Of a stretch of 64,000 nt of DNA, positions 57,050 through 64,000 are shown one piece after another. The translations under genes were made by a program, and so were the position numbers. The stretch comes from Halomonas icarae (GTDB lineage Bacteria; Pseudomonadota; Gammaproteobacteria; Pseudomonadales; Halomonadaceae), in the NCBI RefSeq assembly GCF_009901955.1, contig NZ_WUTS01000001.1, forward strand, positions 2,225,430-2,289,429, given 5' to 3'. How positions within the stretch are numbered: position 1 is the first letter of the stretch; the number at the start of each line of letters is the position of its first letter. The notes beneath the pieces were generated by a model. It did no database searches and was not told the DNA's origin. It saw nothing but the letters and a program-made list of their open reading frames with translations.

Positions 57050-57217
57050 CAGGGCTGTCGCAGTTGCCGGAGAACCAAGGGGCGCTGGGGACAAGCCGTA
57101 GAGGAGGTCCTACGCCAGGGATGGCGTCGGTAGCGCCCAGGGAGGGGTTTACAGCGCCTCCTCGTAGGCTTGTCGCCAGATCAGCCCCGGGCTACCGAGC
57201 TATCTGCGATAGCACTG
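57050..57217 (+). repeat. Dispersed element with terminal inverted repeats (copy B, full)
   Basis: About 168 bp flanked by CAGGGCTGTCGCAG (57050-57063) and CTGCGATAGCACTG (57204-57217), which are inverted repeats of each other with two mismatches. Inside is a second, large inverted repeat: GGACAAGCCGTAGAGGAGG (about 57089-57107) against CCTCCTCGTAGGCTTGTCG (about 57157-57175), and a small palindromic core TACGCCAGGGATGGCGT. The whole can fold as a cruciform or long hairpin. It codes for no protein. Copy C at 63753 is similar in length and order; copy A is partial. The ends look like those of a miniature transposable element. Confidence 0.8.
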
Positions 57218-57284
57218 GGGGGCGGCTTGTCGTGGAAGGCATGGAGGCCGACAATGAGGCTTTTATCGACCAAGCGAATCCACC

Positions 57285-58118
57285 ATGACCCGTACCGCCT
57301 TCTTTATCTCCGACGGCACCGGCATCACCGCCGAGAGCCTGGGCCGCAGCCTGCTGGCGCAGTTCGAGAACCTCGAGATCCGCATGATCACCAAGCCCTA
57401 TATCGACACCCTCGAGAAGGCGCACGAACTGGTGGAGGTCATCAACGGGGTGGCGGTGCGTGACGGCGAGTCACCGATCATCATCGACACCATCGTCGAC
57501 AGCAATATTCGTCAGATCATCAGCGATTCCGACGGCTTCAACATCGACATCTTCTCGACCTTCCTCGAGCCCCTGGAGCAGGAGCTCAAGACCCACTCCA
57601 GCTACACCGTGGGGCGCACCCACTCCATCGGCAAGGATGAGGCCTACATGGACCGCATCCAGTCGGTGCACTTCGCCCTGGACAATGACGATGGCGCGCG
57701 CACCCATCAATACGACAAGGCCGATGTGATCCTGATCGGCGTGTCGCGCTGCGGCAAGACCCCCACCTCACTCTACCTGGCGCTGCAGTTCGGCATCCGC
57801 GCGGCCAACTACCCGCTCACCGAGGACGACCTCGACGAGGACGGCACCCTCAAGCTGCCCAGGGTGCTGGCCCCCTACCAGCGCAAGCTGTTCGGCCTGA
57901 CCATCGATCCCAGGCGGCTGGCGGCAATCCGCCACGAGCGCCGGCCCAACAGCCGCTACAGCTCAATGGATCAGTGTGTTCAGGAGGTGAGTCAGGCCGA
58001 GGGGGTCTACCGTCAGCTGCATATCCCCTTTATCGACACCACCCGCTTCTCGGTAGAGGAGATCTCCACCCGAATGATCGCCGAGATGGGGCTGGTACGG
58101 CGATTCTCGCCACGCTAA
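57285..58118 (+). CDS. ppsR: Phosphoenolpyruvate synthase regulatory protein (kinase/pyrophosphorylase)
   Basis: A 277-residue DUF299 protein that both inactivates PpsA by ADP-dependent phosphorylation of a Thr and reactivates it by phosphorolysis. The N-terminus [24 protein letters not shown] and the P-loop [27 protein letters not shown] are characteristic. A late [23 protein letters not shown] segment completes the family. Starting 67 bases after the repeat element and divergent from ppsA, it is the expected partner gene. Confidence 0.94.
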   Translation: MTRTAFFISDGTGITAESLGRSLLAQFENLEIRMITKPYIDTLEKAHELVEVINGVAVRDGESPIIIDTIVDSNIRQIISDSDGFNIDIFSTFLEPLEQELKTHSSYTVGRTHSIGKDEAYMDRIQSVHFALDNDDGARTHQYDKADVILIGVSRCGKTPTSLYLALQFGIRAANYPLTEDDLDEDGTLKLPRVLAPYQRKLFGLTIDPRRLAAIRHERRPNSRYSSMDQCVQEVSQAEGVYRQLHIPFIDTTRFSVEEISTRMIAEMGLVRRFSPR

Positions 58119-58151
58119 GAAACAAGAAACAAGAAACAAGAAACAAGAAAC
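58117..58151. repeat. 7-bp tandem repeat AAGAAAC, 5 units
   Basis: Five exact units from within the ppsR stop codon (TAA at 58116-58118) to 58151. They run straight into a hairpin terminator. Slippage-prone simple repeat. Confidence 0.95.
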
Positions 58152-58153
58152 AA

Positions 58154-58201
58154 GGTTCGAGGGGCCCCGCTCGCCCCTCGAACCTCGCCCCTCGAACCTC
58201 A
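58154..58201. terminator. Hairpin terminator with duplicated arm between ppsR and the CoA-transferase gene
   Basis: GGTTCGAGGGGC (58154-58165) pairs perfectly with GCCCCTCGAACC (58173-58184). A second, nearly identical copy of the right arm (GCCCCTCGAACCTC, to 58200) follows, so two alternative stems are possible. It lies between converging genes. Confidence 0.75.
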
Positions 58202-58204
58202 CCC

Positions 58205-59410
58205 CTACCTGACGACTCCTGCCCTTCTTAATCTGGCAATATCATCGGCGGTGAGCCCCATCTCGGTAAGCAGGGCGTCGCTGTCCTGACCCAGGCGCGG
58301 CGGAGCCAGTTCGCTGGTGGCGGAGGCACCATCGAAGCGCAACGGATTGGCCACCTGGGGCACCTCGAGTTCACCACGCTTCAGGGTGCGATACATCTCG
58401 CGATGCTGCACCTGGGGATCCTCGAACACCTCGCTGAGGGTATTGATGGGACCTGCCGGGATGCCGCGGACCTCCAGCTCGGTGAGCCACTCATCCCGGG
58501 GGCGGGTGACGAGAATCGCCCGGATCAACGACACCAGCACTTCGCGATTGCCAACCCGGGCAGCGTTGGTGGCATAGGCCGGGTCGCGAGCCCACTCCGG
58601 GCGTTCCAGCAATGCGGCCAGGCGGGCGAACTGGGCGTCGTTGCCGACGGTCAAGGCCAGATACCCGTCGGCGCAGGCGAAGACCTGGTAGGGAACGATA
58701 TTGGGATGGGCGTTGCCATGACGCTCCGGGTTCTTCCCGCTGACGAGAACATTGAGTGCCTGGTTGGCCAGGGTGGCCACCTGAACATCGAGCAGTGCCA
58801 CATCCACATGGCGCCCCACACCGGTGCGCTCACGCTCCTGCAGCGCGGCCAGGACACCCACGGTGGCGTAGAGACCGGTCATCACATCGGTGATCGCCAC
58901 CCCGGTCTTCATCGGCAGGCCATCGGCCTCCCCGGTCAGGCTCATCAGCCCACCCATGGCCTGGATCATGAAATCGTAGCCGGCGCGGTGGGCATAGGGG
59001 CCATCCTGACCGAAGCCGGTAATGGAGCAACCGATCAGGCGCGGGTTGAGCGTGTGCAGGCTGGCATAGTCGAGGCCGTACTTGGCGAGACCACCGACCT
59101 TGAAGTTCTCCAGCAGGATGTCAGCGCCTTCCGCCAGCCTGCGCACCAGCGCCTGACCCTCCTCGGAGGCGATATCCACGGCCAGTGAGTGCTTGCCGCG
59201 GTTGGCACATAGGTAGTAGGCGGCGACTCGGTCGCGCTCGCTCTCCTCGGCCAGCCAGGGCGGTCCCCAGCCGCGGGTGTCGTCGCCCCGCTCGGGGTGC
59301 TCGACCTTGATCACCCGGGCACCCAGATCGGCCAGCAGCTGGCCCGCCCAGGGGCCCGCCAGCACCCGTGACATATCGAGCACCGTGATGCCCTCAAGCG
59401 GTCCACTCAT
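58205..59410 (-). CDS. CaiB/BaiF family CoA-transferase (probable succinyl-CoA:glutarate type)
   Basis: A 401-residue class III CoA-transferase; AAGGAG precedes the ATG at 59410. Family features are LEGITVLDMSRVLAGPWAGQLLADLGARVIKVEHPERGDDTR, the catalytic Asp in VALLDVQVATLANQ (YxDxQ region) and HPNIVPYQVFACADGYLALTVGN. The gene follows an acyl-CoA dehydrogenase of the glutaryl-CoA type by 35 bases. In several bacteria such a CaiB protein activates glutarate with succinyl-CoA, so glutaryl-CoA formation is the best guess. Closely related enzymes use other acids. Confidence 0.83.
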   Translation of the reverse strand: MSGPLEGITVLDMSRVLAGPWAGQLLADLGARVIKVEHPERGDDTRGWGPPWLAEESERDRVAAYYLCANRGKHSLAVDIASEEGQALVRRLAEGADILLENFKVGGLAKYGLDYASLHTLNPRLIGCSITGFGQDGPYAHRAGYDFMIQAMGGLMSLTGEADGLPMKTGVAITDVMTGLYATVGVLAALQERERTGVGRHVDVALLDVQVATLANQALNVLVSGKNPERHGNAHPNIVPYQVFACADGYLALTVGNDAQFARLAALLERPEWARDPAYATNAARVGNREVLVSLIRAILVTRPRDEWLTELEVRGIPAGPINTLSEVFEDPQVQHREMYRTLKRGELEVPQVANPLRFDGASATSELAPPRLGQDSDALLTEMGLTADDIARLRRAGVVR

Positions 59411-59445
59411 CTGCAGCTCCTTGCTCGCTCTCAGCTCACTCGGGC

Positions 59446-60627
59446 TTAACCGGTAAAGGCCTGCAGACCGGTCTGAGCACGGCCCAGGATCAGGGCGTGG
59501 ACGTCGTGGGTGCCCTCGTAGGTGTTGACCGCCTCGAGGTTCATCACGTGGCGAATCACATGATACTCATCGGAGATGCCGTTGCCGCCGTGCATATCGC
59601 GGGCCACCCGGGCGATATCCAGGGCCTTGCCGCAGTTGTTGCGCTTGATCAGCGAGATGGTCTCGGGCACCAGCTGGCCATCATCGATCATGCGGCCCAC
59701 CCGCAGCGCCGCCTGCAGGCCCAGTGTGATCTCGGTCTGCATGTCGGCGAGCTTCTTCTGGATCAGCTGGTTGGCGGCCAGGGGGCGACCGAACTGCTTG
59801 CGCTCCAGGGTGTAGTCGCGGCTGGCGTGCCAGCACGCCTCGGCAGCGCCCATGGCGCCCCAGGCGATGCCGTAGCGGGCCCGGTTGAGACAGGAGAACG
59901 GTCCCTTCAGCCCCTTGACGTGAGGCAGGCGCTGCGCGTCGGAGACCTCCACGTCCTGCATGGCGATCTGACCGGTGATGGAGGCACGCAGGCTGAACTT
60001 GCCCTCGATCTTGGGCGCAGTCAGACCCGGCATGCCCTTCTCGAGGATAAAGCCGTTGATCACCCCCTCCTCGTCCCTGGCCCAGACCACGAAGACATCG
60101 GCGATGGGTGAGTTGGTGATCCAGGTCTTTGTCCCGTTGAGGCGCCAGCCATTCTCGGTGCGAACGGCGCGCGTCGACATGCCACCCGGGTCCGAGCCGT
60201 GGTCAGGCTCGGTCAGGCCGAAGCAGCCGACCCACTCGCCGGTCGCCAGCCTGGGCAGGTACTTCTCGCGCTGCTCCTCGCTGCCGAAGGCATGGATCGG
60301 ATACATCACCAGGCTCGACTGCACACTCATGGCGCTGCGATAGCCGGAGTCGACCCGCTCCACCTCGCGGGCGATCAGCCCATAGCTGACGTAGTTGAGG
60401 CCGGCACAGCCATAGCCATCGATGGTCGCACCGAGCAGGCCCAGCTCGCCCATCTCGCTCATGATCTCGCGATGGAAGATCTCGTGGCGATTGGCCTCCA
60501 GCACCCGCGGCAGGAGCTTCTCCTGACAGTAATCCTGGGCGGTCTGCTGGACCATGCGCTCCTCTTCCGAGAGCTGGTCGACGAGGCGGAAGGGGTCGTC
60601 CCAGGTAAGGGGGGTGATCTGGCTCAT
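59446..60627 (-). CDS. gcdH: Glutaryl-CoA dehydrogenase
   Basis: A 393-residue acyl-CoA dehydrogenase. The start at 60627 is the first with family sequence ([42 protein letters not shown]); the open frame extends 26 codons upstream. [22 protein letters not shown] and [17 protein letters not shown] are the FAD-binding loops, and [43 protein letters not shown] contains the catalytic Glu in the YEGTHD motif typical of glutaryl-CoA dehydrogenases. It oxidises and decarboxylates glutaryl-CoA to crotonyl-CoA in lysine and tryptophan breakdown. Operon with the CoA-transferase. Confidence 0.93.
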   Translation of the reverse strand: MSQITPLTWDDPFRLVDQLSEEERMVQQTAQDYCQEKLLPRVLEANRHEIFHREIMSEMGELGLLGATIDGYGCAGLNYVSYGLIAREVERVDSGYRSAMSVQSSLVMYPIHAFGSEEQREKYLPRLATGEWVGCFGLTEPDHGSDPGGMSTRAVRTENGWRLNGTKTWITNSPIADVFVVWARDEEGVINGFILEKGMPGLTAPKIEGKFSLRASITGQIAMQDVEVSDAQRLPHVKGLKGPFSCLNRARYGIAWGAMGAAEACWHASRDYTLERKQFGRPLAANQLIQKKLADMQTEITLGLQAALRVGRMIDDGQLVPETISLIKRNNCGKALDIARVARDMHGGNGISDEYHVIRHVMNLEAVNTYEGTHDVHALILGRAQTGLQAFTG

Positions 60628-60726
60628 GGGGTGTCCTCGGTGGCGTGATCGGGCTTTAATGTCTACATTTTCATCAAATGTAGTGCAGAACCGCGAGCCT
60701 GCCAAGCCCCTTGGCGATAAAAAAAT

Positions 60727-62091
60727 CTACCGGTAACGGGAGAGGACCACCCGCGTCTGCCACCAGGCGATCGCTGCCATCAGCAGGTTGGCCATCAGCA
60801 TGCCGGCGAAAACGCCGGTAGTGCCGGCCAGGCGCCCTCCCACCCAGGCCAGGGGCACGCTGAGCACGAACAGCCGCACCACCGAGAGCCGCATGGCCCG
60901 GGAAGGGCGATGCAGGGCATTGCAGGAAGATACCGCCAGGATCACCACGCCCTGGGCACCCAGCCCCAGCGGCACCAGCCACAGGAAGTGTCGCAGCACC
61001 TCGCCCACGGCCTGGCTTTCGGCATAGGCAGTCACCAACCAGGGGGCCAGCGCCTGCAGTACCACCCAGACCAGCAGCTGCCAGGCGAGCACGAACACGA
61101 AGCAGCCGAAGATGGCACGACGCACCCGAACATACTGGCCGGCACCGGCGTTCTGACTGACCAGGGGCGATAGAGTCATGGAGAGTCCCAGCACGGCGAT
61201 CTGGGCGAACGCCTCGAGGCGCGTGCCGACACCGAAGCCGGCCACGGCATCGTGCCCATGGCCGGCGACGATACGCGTCAGCAACCCCATGGCCAGCGGA
61301 GTGAACACACTGGTCAGCGCCGCGGGGCCGGCGATGCGCCCCAGCTCCCGCCAGGACTCGAGCACACCACGGCGGGTCATGCCGCGGATATCGATAAGGC
61401 CACGCAGCTCGCGCTGGAAGAGCAGGGCCACCGCCATCAGCCCCCAGCTCAGCACCGTGGCCAGGGCCGCCCCGGAGACTCCCATGGCCGGCAGCGGCCC
61501 GGCGCCGAAGATCAGCCACCAGTCCAGCACCACATTGATCACGGCGGCCAGCGCCATCATCACGCCCTGGGTCGCGGTATTGCCGTGGGCCCGCAGCAGG
61601 CTGTTGAGCACGCGTGGCACGATCATCGCCGCGGCCCCGAAGTACCAGACCCCCATATAGTCGCGAATATGCGGCATCAGCACGTCATCGGCCCCCAACA
61701 GCCGAAACAGCGACTCAAGGCTCGCCAACCCCAGAAGGGTCATGACCAGGCCGACCATCAGCCCCAGCAGGGCGGCATCGGTGGCACGCCGTCGCACCAC
61801 TTCGAATTCGCCACGCCCCAGCCGCCGCCCCACCACGGCGGAGGTGCCGATGCCCAGCCCGATGGCCAGGCTGATCACGGTAAAGACCACCGGAAAGGTG
61901 AACGACACCGCCGCCAGGGGTTCGGTACCCAGCCGCGAGATAAACCAGGTGTCCACCAGATTGAAGCTGAGCATGGCGATCATGCCGCCGATCACCGGCA
62001 GGGTCTTTCTCAGCAAGGTAGCGGCGATGGGACCTTCCAGCAGCTCGCGGCGAGCCGGTCGACGCGGCGCCACGCTAGAGGATGCACTCAT
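60727..62091 (-). CDS. MATE family efflux transporter
   Basis: A 454-residue integral membrane protein with twelve hydrophobic helices in two halves, the MATE fold. The first half begins LLRKTLPVIGGMIAMLSFNLVDTWFISRLGTEPLAAVSFTFPVV, with the conserved Asp in helix 1 region, and the second half begins GRIAGPAALTSVFTPLAMGLLTRIVAGHGHDAVAGFGVG. It expels drugs or metabolites in exchange for Na+ or H+. The stop-to-start spacing to the upstream CbiM-like gene is 5 bases on the same strand, so they may share a transcript. Confidence 0.9.
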   Translation of the reverse strand: MSASSSVAPRRPARRELLEGPIAATLLRKTLPVIGGMIAMLSFNLVDTWFISRLGTEPLAAVSFTFPVVFTVISLAIGLGIGTSAVVGRRLGRGEFEVVRRRATDAALLGLMVGLVMTLLGLASLESLFRLLGADDVLMPHIRDYMGVWYFGAAAMIVPRVLNSLLRAHGNTATQGVMMALAAVINVVLDWWLIFGAGPLPAMGVSGAALATVLSWGLMAVALLFQRELRGLIDIRGMTRRGVLESWRELGRIAGPAALTSVFTPLAMGLLTRIVAGHGHDAVAGFGVGTRLEAFAQIAVLGLSMTLSPLVSQNAGAGQYVRVRRAIFGCFVFVLAWQLLVWVVLQALAPWLVTAYAESQAVGEVLRHFLWLVPLGLGAQGVVILAVSSCNALHRPSRAMRLSVVRLFVLSVPLAWVGGRLAGTTGVFAGMLMANLLMAAIAWWQTRVVLSRYR

Positions 62092-62096
62092 GGGGC

Positions 62097-62768
62097 CTAC
62101 TTGGTATCGATGTAACGGTGATCATTGAAGGTCGCCACCCAGTGCGGATGGTAGACCAGCAGTATGCTCATCAGCATGCCGGTGATGAACGCCTCCGAGG
62201 GCATCAGCAGTGGCAGGAAGCGGGCGTACTCCAGGGCCTGATAGAGGGCATGGGCATCACTGGCGCCGAGCAGCATCAAGCCTACCGCGGAGAGACCGGC
62301 GGCCAGCGAGGACAGCGCGGCACCGAAGAAGCCGCAGACAAACAGGAACACCATCAGGTTGTCGGGCAGGTAACGATCCACCAGCCGCCAGACAAGCACC
62401 ATGGTCAGCGCCGGCATGACACCGGTCACCAGCAGGTTGACCCCCAGCAGGGTCCAATCCACCCGACCGGTCACCACCATCGCCAGATTGACCAGCAGCA
62501 GCGAGAGCAGCGCCAGCGGCGCCTTGAACACCAGCACCAGCAGCGCGGTAAACATCAGGTGCAGGGTCAGCCAGTCCACCGCCTGGGCGCGCAGCTGCCA
62601 CATCAACAGTACCGCCACGGTGGCGGCCAGCCAGCGATGCTGCAACCCGCTATCGGCCAGCAGCATCCGCCACGGGCGCTGGGCCAGGGCCAATCCCAGC
62701 AGAACAAGGGCGACCAGGCTGGCACTCACCAGCAGCCAGGGCGCCAACACCGGTTCGGAGAAGGACAT
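62097..62768 (-). CDS. CbiM-like energy-coupling factor permease
   Basis: A 223-residue hydrophobic protein with about six helices. The layout, including the His-rich loop around DWLTLHLMFTALLVLVF and the late ARFLPLLMPSEAFITGMLMSILLVYHPHW, resembles the CbiM/NikM-like family (PF01891) of ECF-type metal uptake components. The usual N-terminal MHIPDG metal-binding start of cobalt and nickel CbiM is missing, so the metal function is doubtful. No CbiN, CbiQ or CbiO gene is adjacent. GGGAG precedes the ATG. Confidence 0.75.
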   Translation of the reverse strand: MSFSEPVLAPWLLVSASLVALVLLGLALAQRPWRMLLADSGLQHRWLAATVAVLLMWQLRAQAVDWLTLHLMFTALLVLVFKAPLALLSLLLVNLAMVVTGRVDWTLLGVNLLVTGVMPALTMVLVWRLVDRYLPDNLMVFLFVCGFFGAALSSLAAGLSAVGLMLLGASDAHALYQALEYARFLPLLMPSEAFITGMLMSILLVYHPHWVATFNDHRYIDTK

Positions 62769-62780
62769 GATGTCTCCCGG

Positions 62781-63635
62781 TCAGGCGAAGACCACGGTCT
62801 TGTTGCCGTGGATCAGCACGCGATCCTCGATGTGCCAGCGCAACCCTCGCGCCAGCACCGCCTTCTCCACATCGCGACCGAAGCGCACCAGGTCGTCGGG
62901 GGTATGGCAGTGGCTGACACGATGGATATCCTGCTCGATGATGGGCCCGGCATCGAGTTCCGCGGTGACATAGTGGCAGGTGGCACCGATCAGCTTGACC
63001 CCCCGCTGATGGGCCTGATGATACGGCTTGGCGCCGGCGAAGCTGGGCAGAAAGCTATGATGGATATTGATCACCCGGCCGGCATAGCGCTCGCACAGCG
63101 TCGGCGGCAGGATCTGCATATAACGCGCCAGCACCACACAGTCGGCGCGCACCTCCTCGACGATGCTCTCCACCTCATCGAAGGCGGCCTGCTTCTCATC
63201 CGAGGGTACCGGCACATGGTAATAGGGGATACCGTGCCACTCGACCAGGCCCCGCATGGTCTCGTGATTGGAGATCACCGCCGCGATCTCGCAGTCGATC
63301 TCCCCGGCGGTCCAGCGGTAGAGCAGGTCGACCAGGCAGTGTGACGCCTTCGATACCATCAGCACCACCCGTCGCCGCTGCCGGGTATCGGCCAGCGCCC
63401 AGGTCATGTCGAACTCCTCGGCAATGGGGCGAAACGCCTCGCGCAGCGTCTCGGGCGGCATGCCGATGGAGTCGGCCAGAATCTCGTAGCGCATGAAGAA
63501 ACGCCCCGACTCGAGATCGGAGTGCTGGCTGGCCTCGGTGATCGAACCGCCGTGGCCGGCGATAAAGCCGGAGACGCGGGAAACGATCCCCACTCGATCG
63601 GGACAGGAAACCACCAGACGATAGTAATGTGACAT
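62781..63635 (-). CDS. purU: Formyltetrahydrofolate deformylase
   Basis: A 284-residue enzyme that hydrolyses 10-formyltetrahydrofolate to formate and tetrahydrofolate. An N-terminal ACT domain (YYRLVVSCPDRVGIVSRVSGFIAGHGGSITEAS) is followed by a formyl-transferase-like domain with CVVLARYMQILPPTLCERYAGRVINIHHSFLPSFAGAKPYHQAHQRG, which includes the catalytic Asn and His, and TAELDAGPIIEQD with the catalytic Asp. The start at 63635 has GGAG six bases ahead. It lies 12 bases from the CbiM-like gene on the same strand. Confidence 0.93.
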   Translation of the reverse strand: MSHYYRLVVSCPDRVGIVSRVSGFIAGHGGSITEASQHSDLESGRFFMRYEILADSIGMPPETLREAFRPIAEEFDMTWALADTRQRRRVVLMVSKASHCLVDLLYRWTAGEIDCEIAAVISNHETMRGLVEWHGIPYYHVPVPSDEKQAAFDEVESIVEEVRADCVVLARYMQILPPTLCERYAGRVINIHHSFLPSFAGAKPYHQAHQRGVKLIGATCHYVTAELDAGPIIEQDIHRVSHCHTPDDLVRFGRDVEKAVLARGLRWHIEDRVLIHGNKTVVFA

Positions 63636-63752
63636 CACAGGCTCCAGGCTGGGCGTAACGGGCGCGACAGTGTAGCGAATGCAGCGCTTTCCGGCACGCA
63701 CAAGCACAAACCAGAAGAGCACCAGGACATTGATGGTGTAGTGCCTGCACTT

Positions 63753-63927
63753 CAGGGCTATCGCAGTTATCTCCAGACTGACAGCGAAAGGCGCCGGGGG
63801 CAGGTCGTAGAGGGGGTCCGAGGCCCAGGGATGGCCGAGGTAGCCTACAGGGAAGTACTCGTAGCGCCCCCTCGCAGGCCTGTCGCCGGATCAGCCTTGA
63901 GCGGTACTACCTTCTGCGACAGCCTAG
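63753..63927 (+). repeat. Dispersed element with terminal inverted repeats (copy C, full)
   Basis: About 175 bp between CAGGGCTATCGCAG (63753-63766) and CTGCGACAGCCTAG (63914-63927), nearly perfect inverted repeats of each other. The middle carries the same order of elements as copy B (a GGTCGTAGAGG arm, CCAGGGATGG core, CTCGCAGGCCTGTCG arm and GGATCAGCC), but with many substitutions, so the two copies are old. The remaining 75 bases to the right edge hold A+T-richer sequence, probably the promoter of the next gene outside the window. No coding sequence is supported between 63636 and 64000. Confidence 0.75.
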
Positions 63928-64000
63928 TACTACAGTCGTAACTGAATAAGCTACAATGCATGTGGTTGATATGGAAGCGATCACAGGGTGAAGGATGCAA

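Noticed and set aside
63741..63941. 66-codon open frame inside repeat copy C
   Set aside because: The repeat is structured by inverted repeats and its other copy does not keep the frame.

Overview
The window is high-G+C, densely coded bacterial chromosome with short operons, ATGA or few-base overlaps and AGGAG-type ribosome binding sites. The gene set points to a halophilic or marine gammaproteobacterium, most like Halomonas and relatives: leucine catabolism (liu), a BCCT and a ProX-type carrier protein for compatible solutes, PpsA/PpsR, PurU, RraA, MliC, an E. coli-type YcaO and FMN-linked dehydrogenases. The genus is inferred from protein style and gene content, not from a marker gene; no rRNA, tRNA or CRISPR array was seen.

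Layout. 1-2.0 kb: end of a leucine-degradation operon (3-methylcrotonyl-CoA carboxylase alpha subunit, HMG-CoA lyase) closed by a hairpin terminator. 2.1-6.3 kb: a patchy, partly A+T-rich accessory strip with a GNAT enzyme, a frameshifted DUF3140 remnant, two hypothetical envelope proteins, a Tag-type glycosylase, an MliC-like lipoprotein and a tiny membrane protein. 6.3-10.9 kb: one very large orphan gene encoding a 1527-residue M6-like zinc metalloprotease. 11-14.2 kb: an ABC exporter and a membrane diguanylate cyclase. 14.4-18.6 kb: an RND efflux pair with a palindromic operator in front. 18.8-23.2 kb: YbaK-like deacylase, an OsmC-YcaO fusion, a cupin and decayed fragments, including a frameshifted PAS piece. 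23.3-26.7 kb: SWIM-SNF2 helicase. 27-35 kb: non-canonical NRAMP transporter with a lactate-dehydrogenase-like flavoenzyme, BCCT carrier, SIMPL protein, CDGSH-glutamate-synthase fusion, CDF transporter. 35-43.1 kb: a broken Nudix-MBL hydrolase gene, MscS channel, a four-gene metal ABC operon (order and domain fusion as in chlamydial ytgABCD), and a ChaN-PDZ protein whose 3' end has seeded a 14-bp tandem repeat. 43.2-54.4 kb: glutaredoxin-like protein, ClC protein lacking the gating glutamate, orphan solute-binding protein, methyltransferase, DUF523-DUF1722 protein, RraA, membrane GDPD, gamma-glutamyltransferase, ProX-like protein. 54.5-63.6 kb: ppsA and its regulator ppsR (divergent), the CoA-transferase/glutaryl-CoA dehydrogenase pair, MATE pump, CbiM-like permease, PurU.

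Most of the window is ordinary chromosomal metabolism and transport. The least explained items are the giant M6-like protease, a dispersed element of about 170 bp with terminal inverted repeats (two full copies and one partial), the ABC permease fused to a DtxR-like domain, and transporters (NRAMP, ClC) whose signature residues are changed. At least three genes are visibly broken (DUF3140, PAS, Nudix-MBL). Very long open frames antisense to high-G+C genes were treated as codon-bias shadows.
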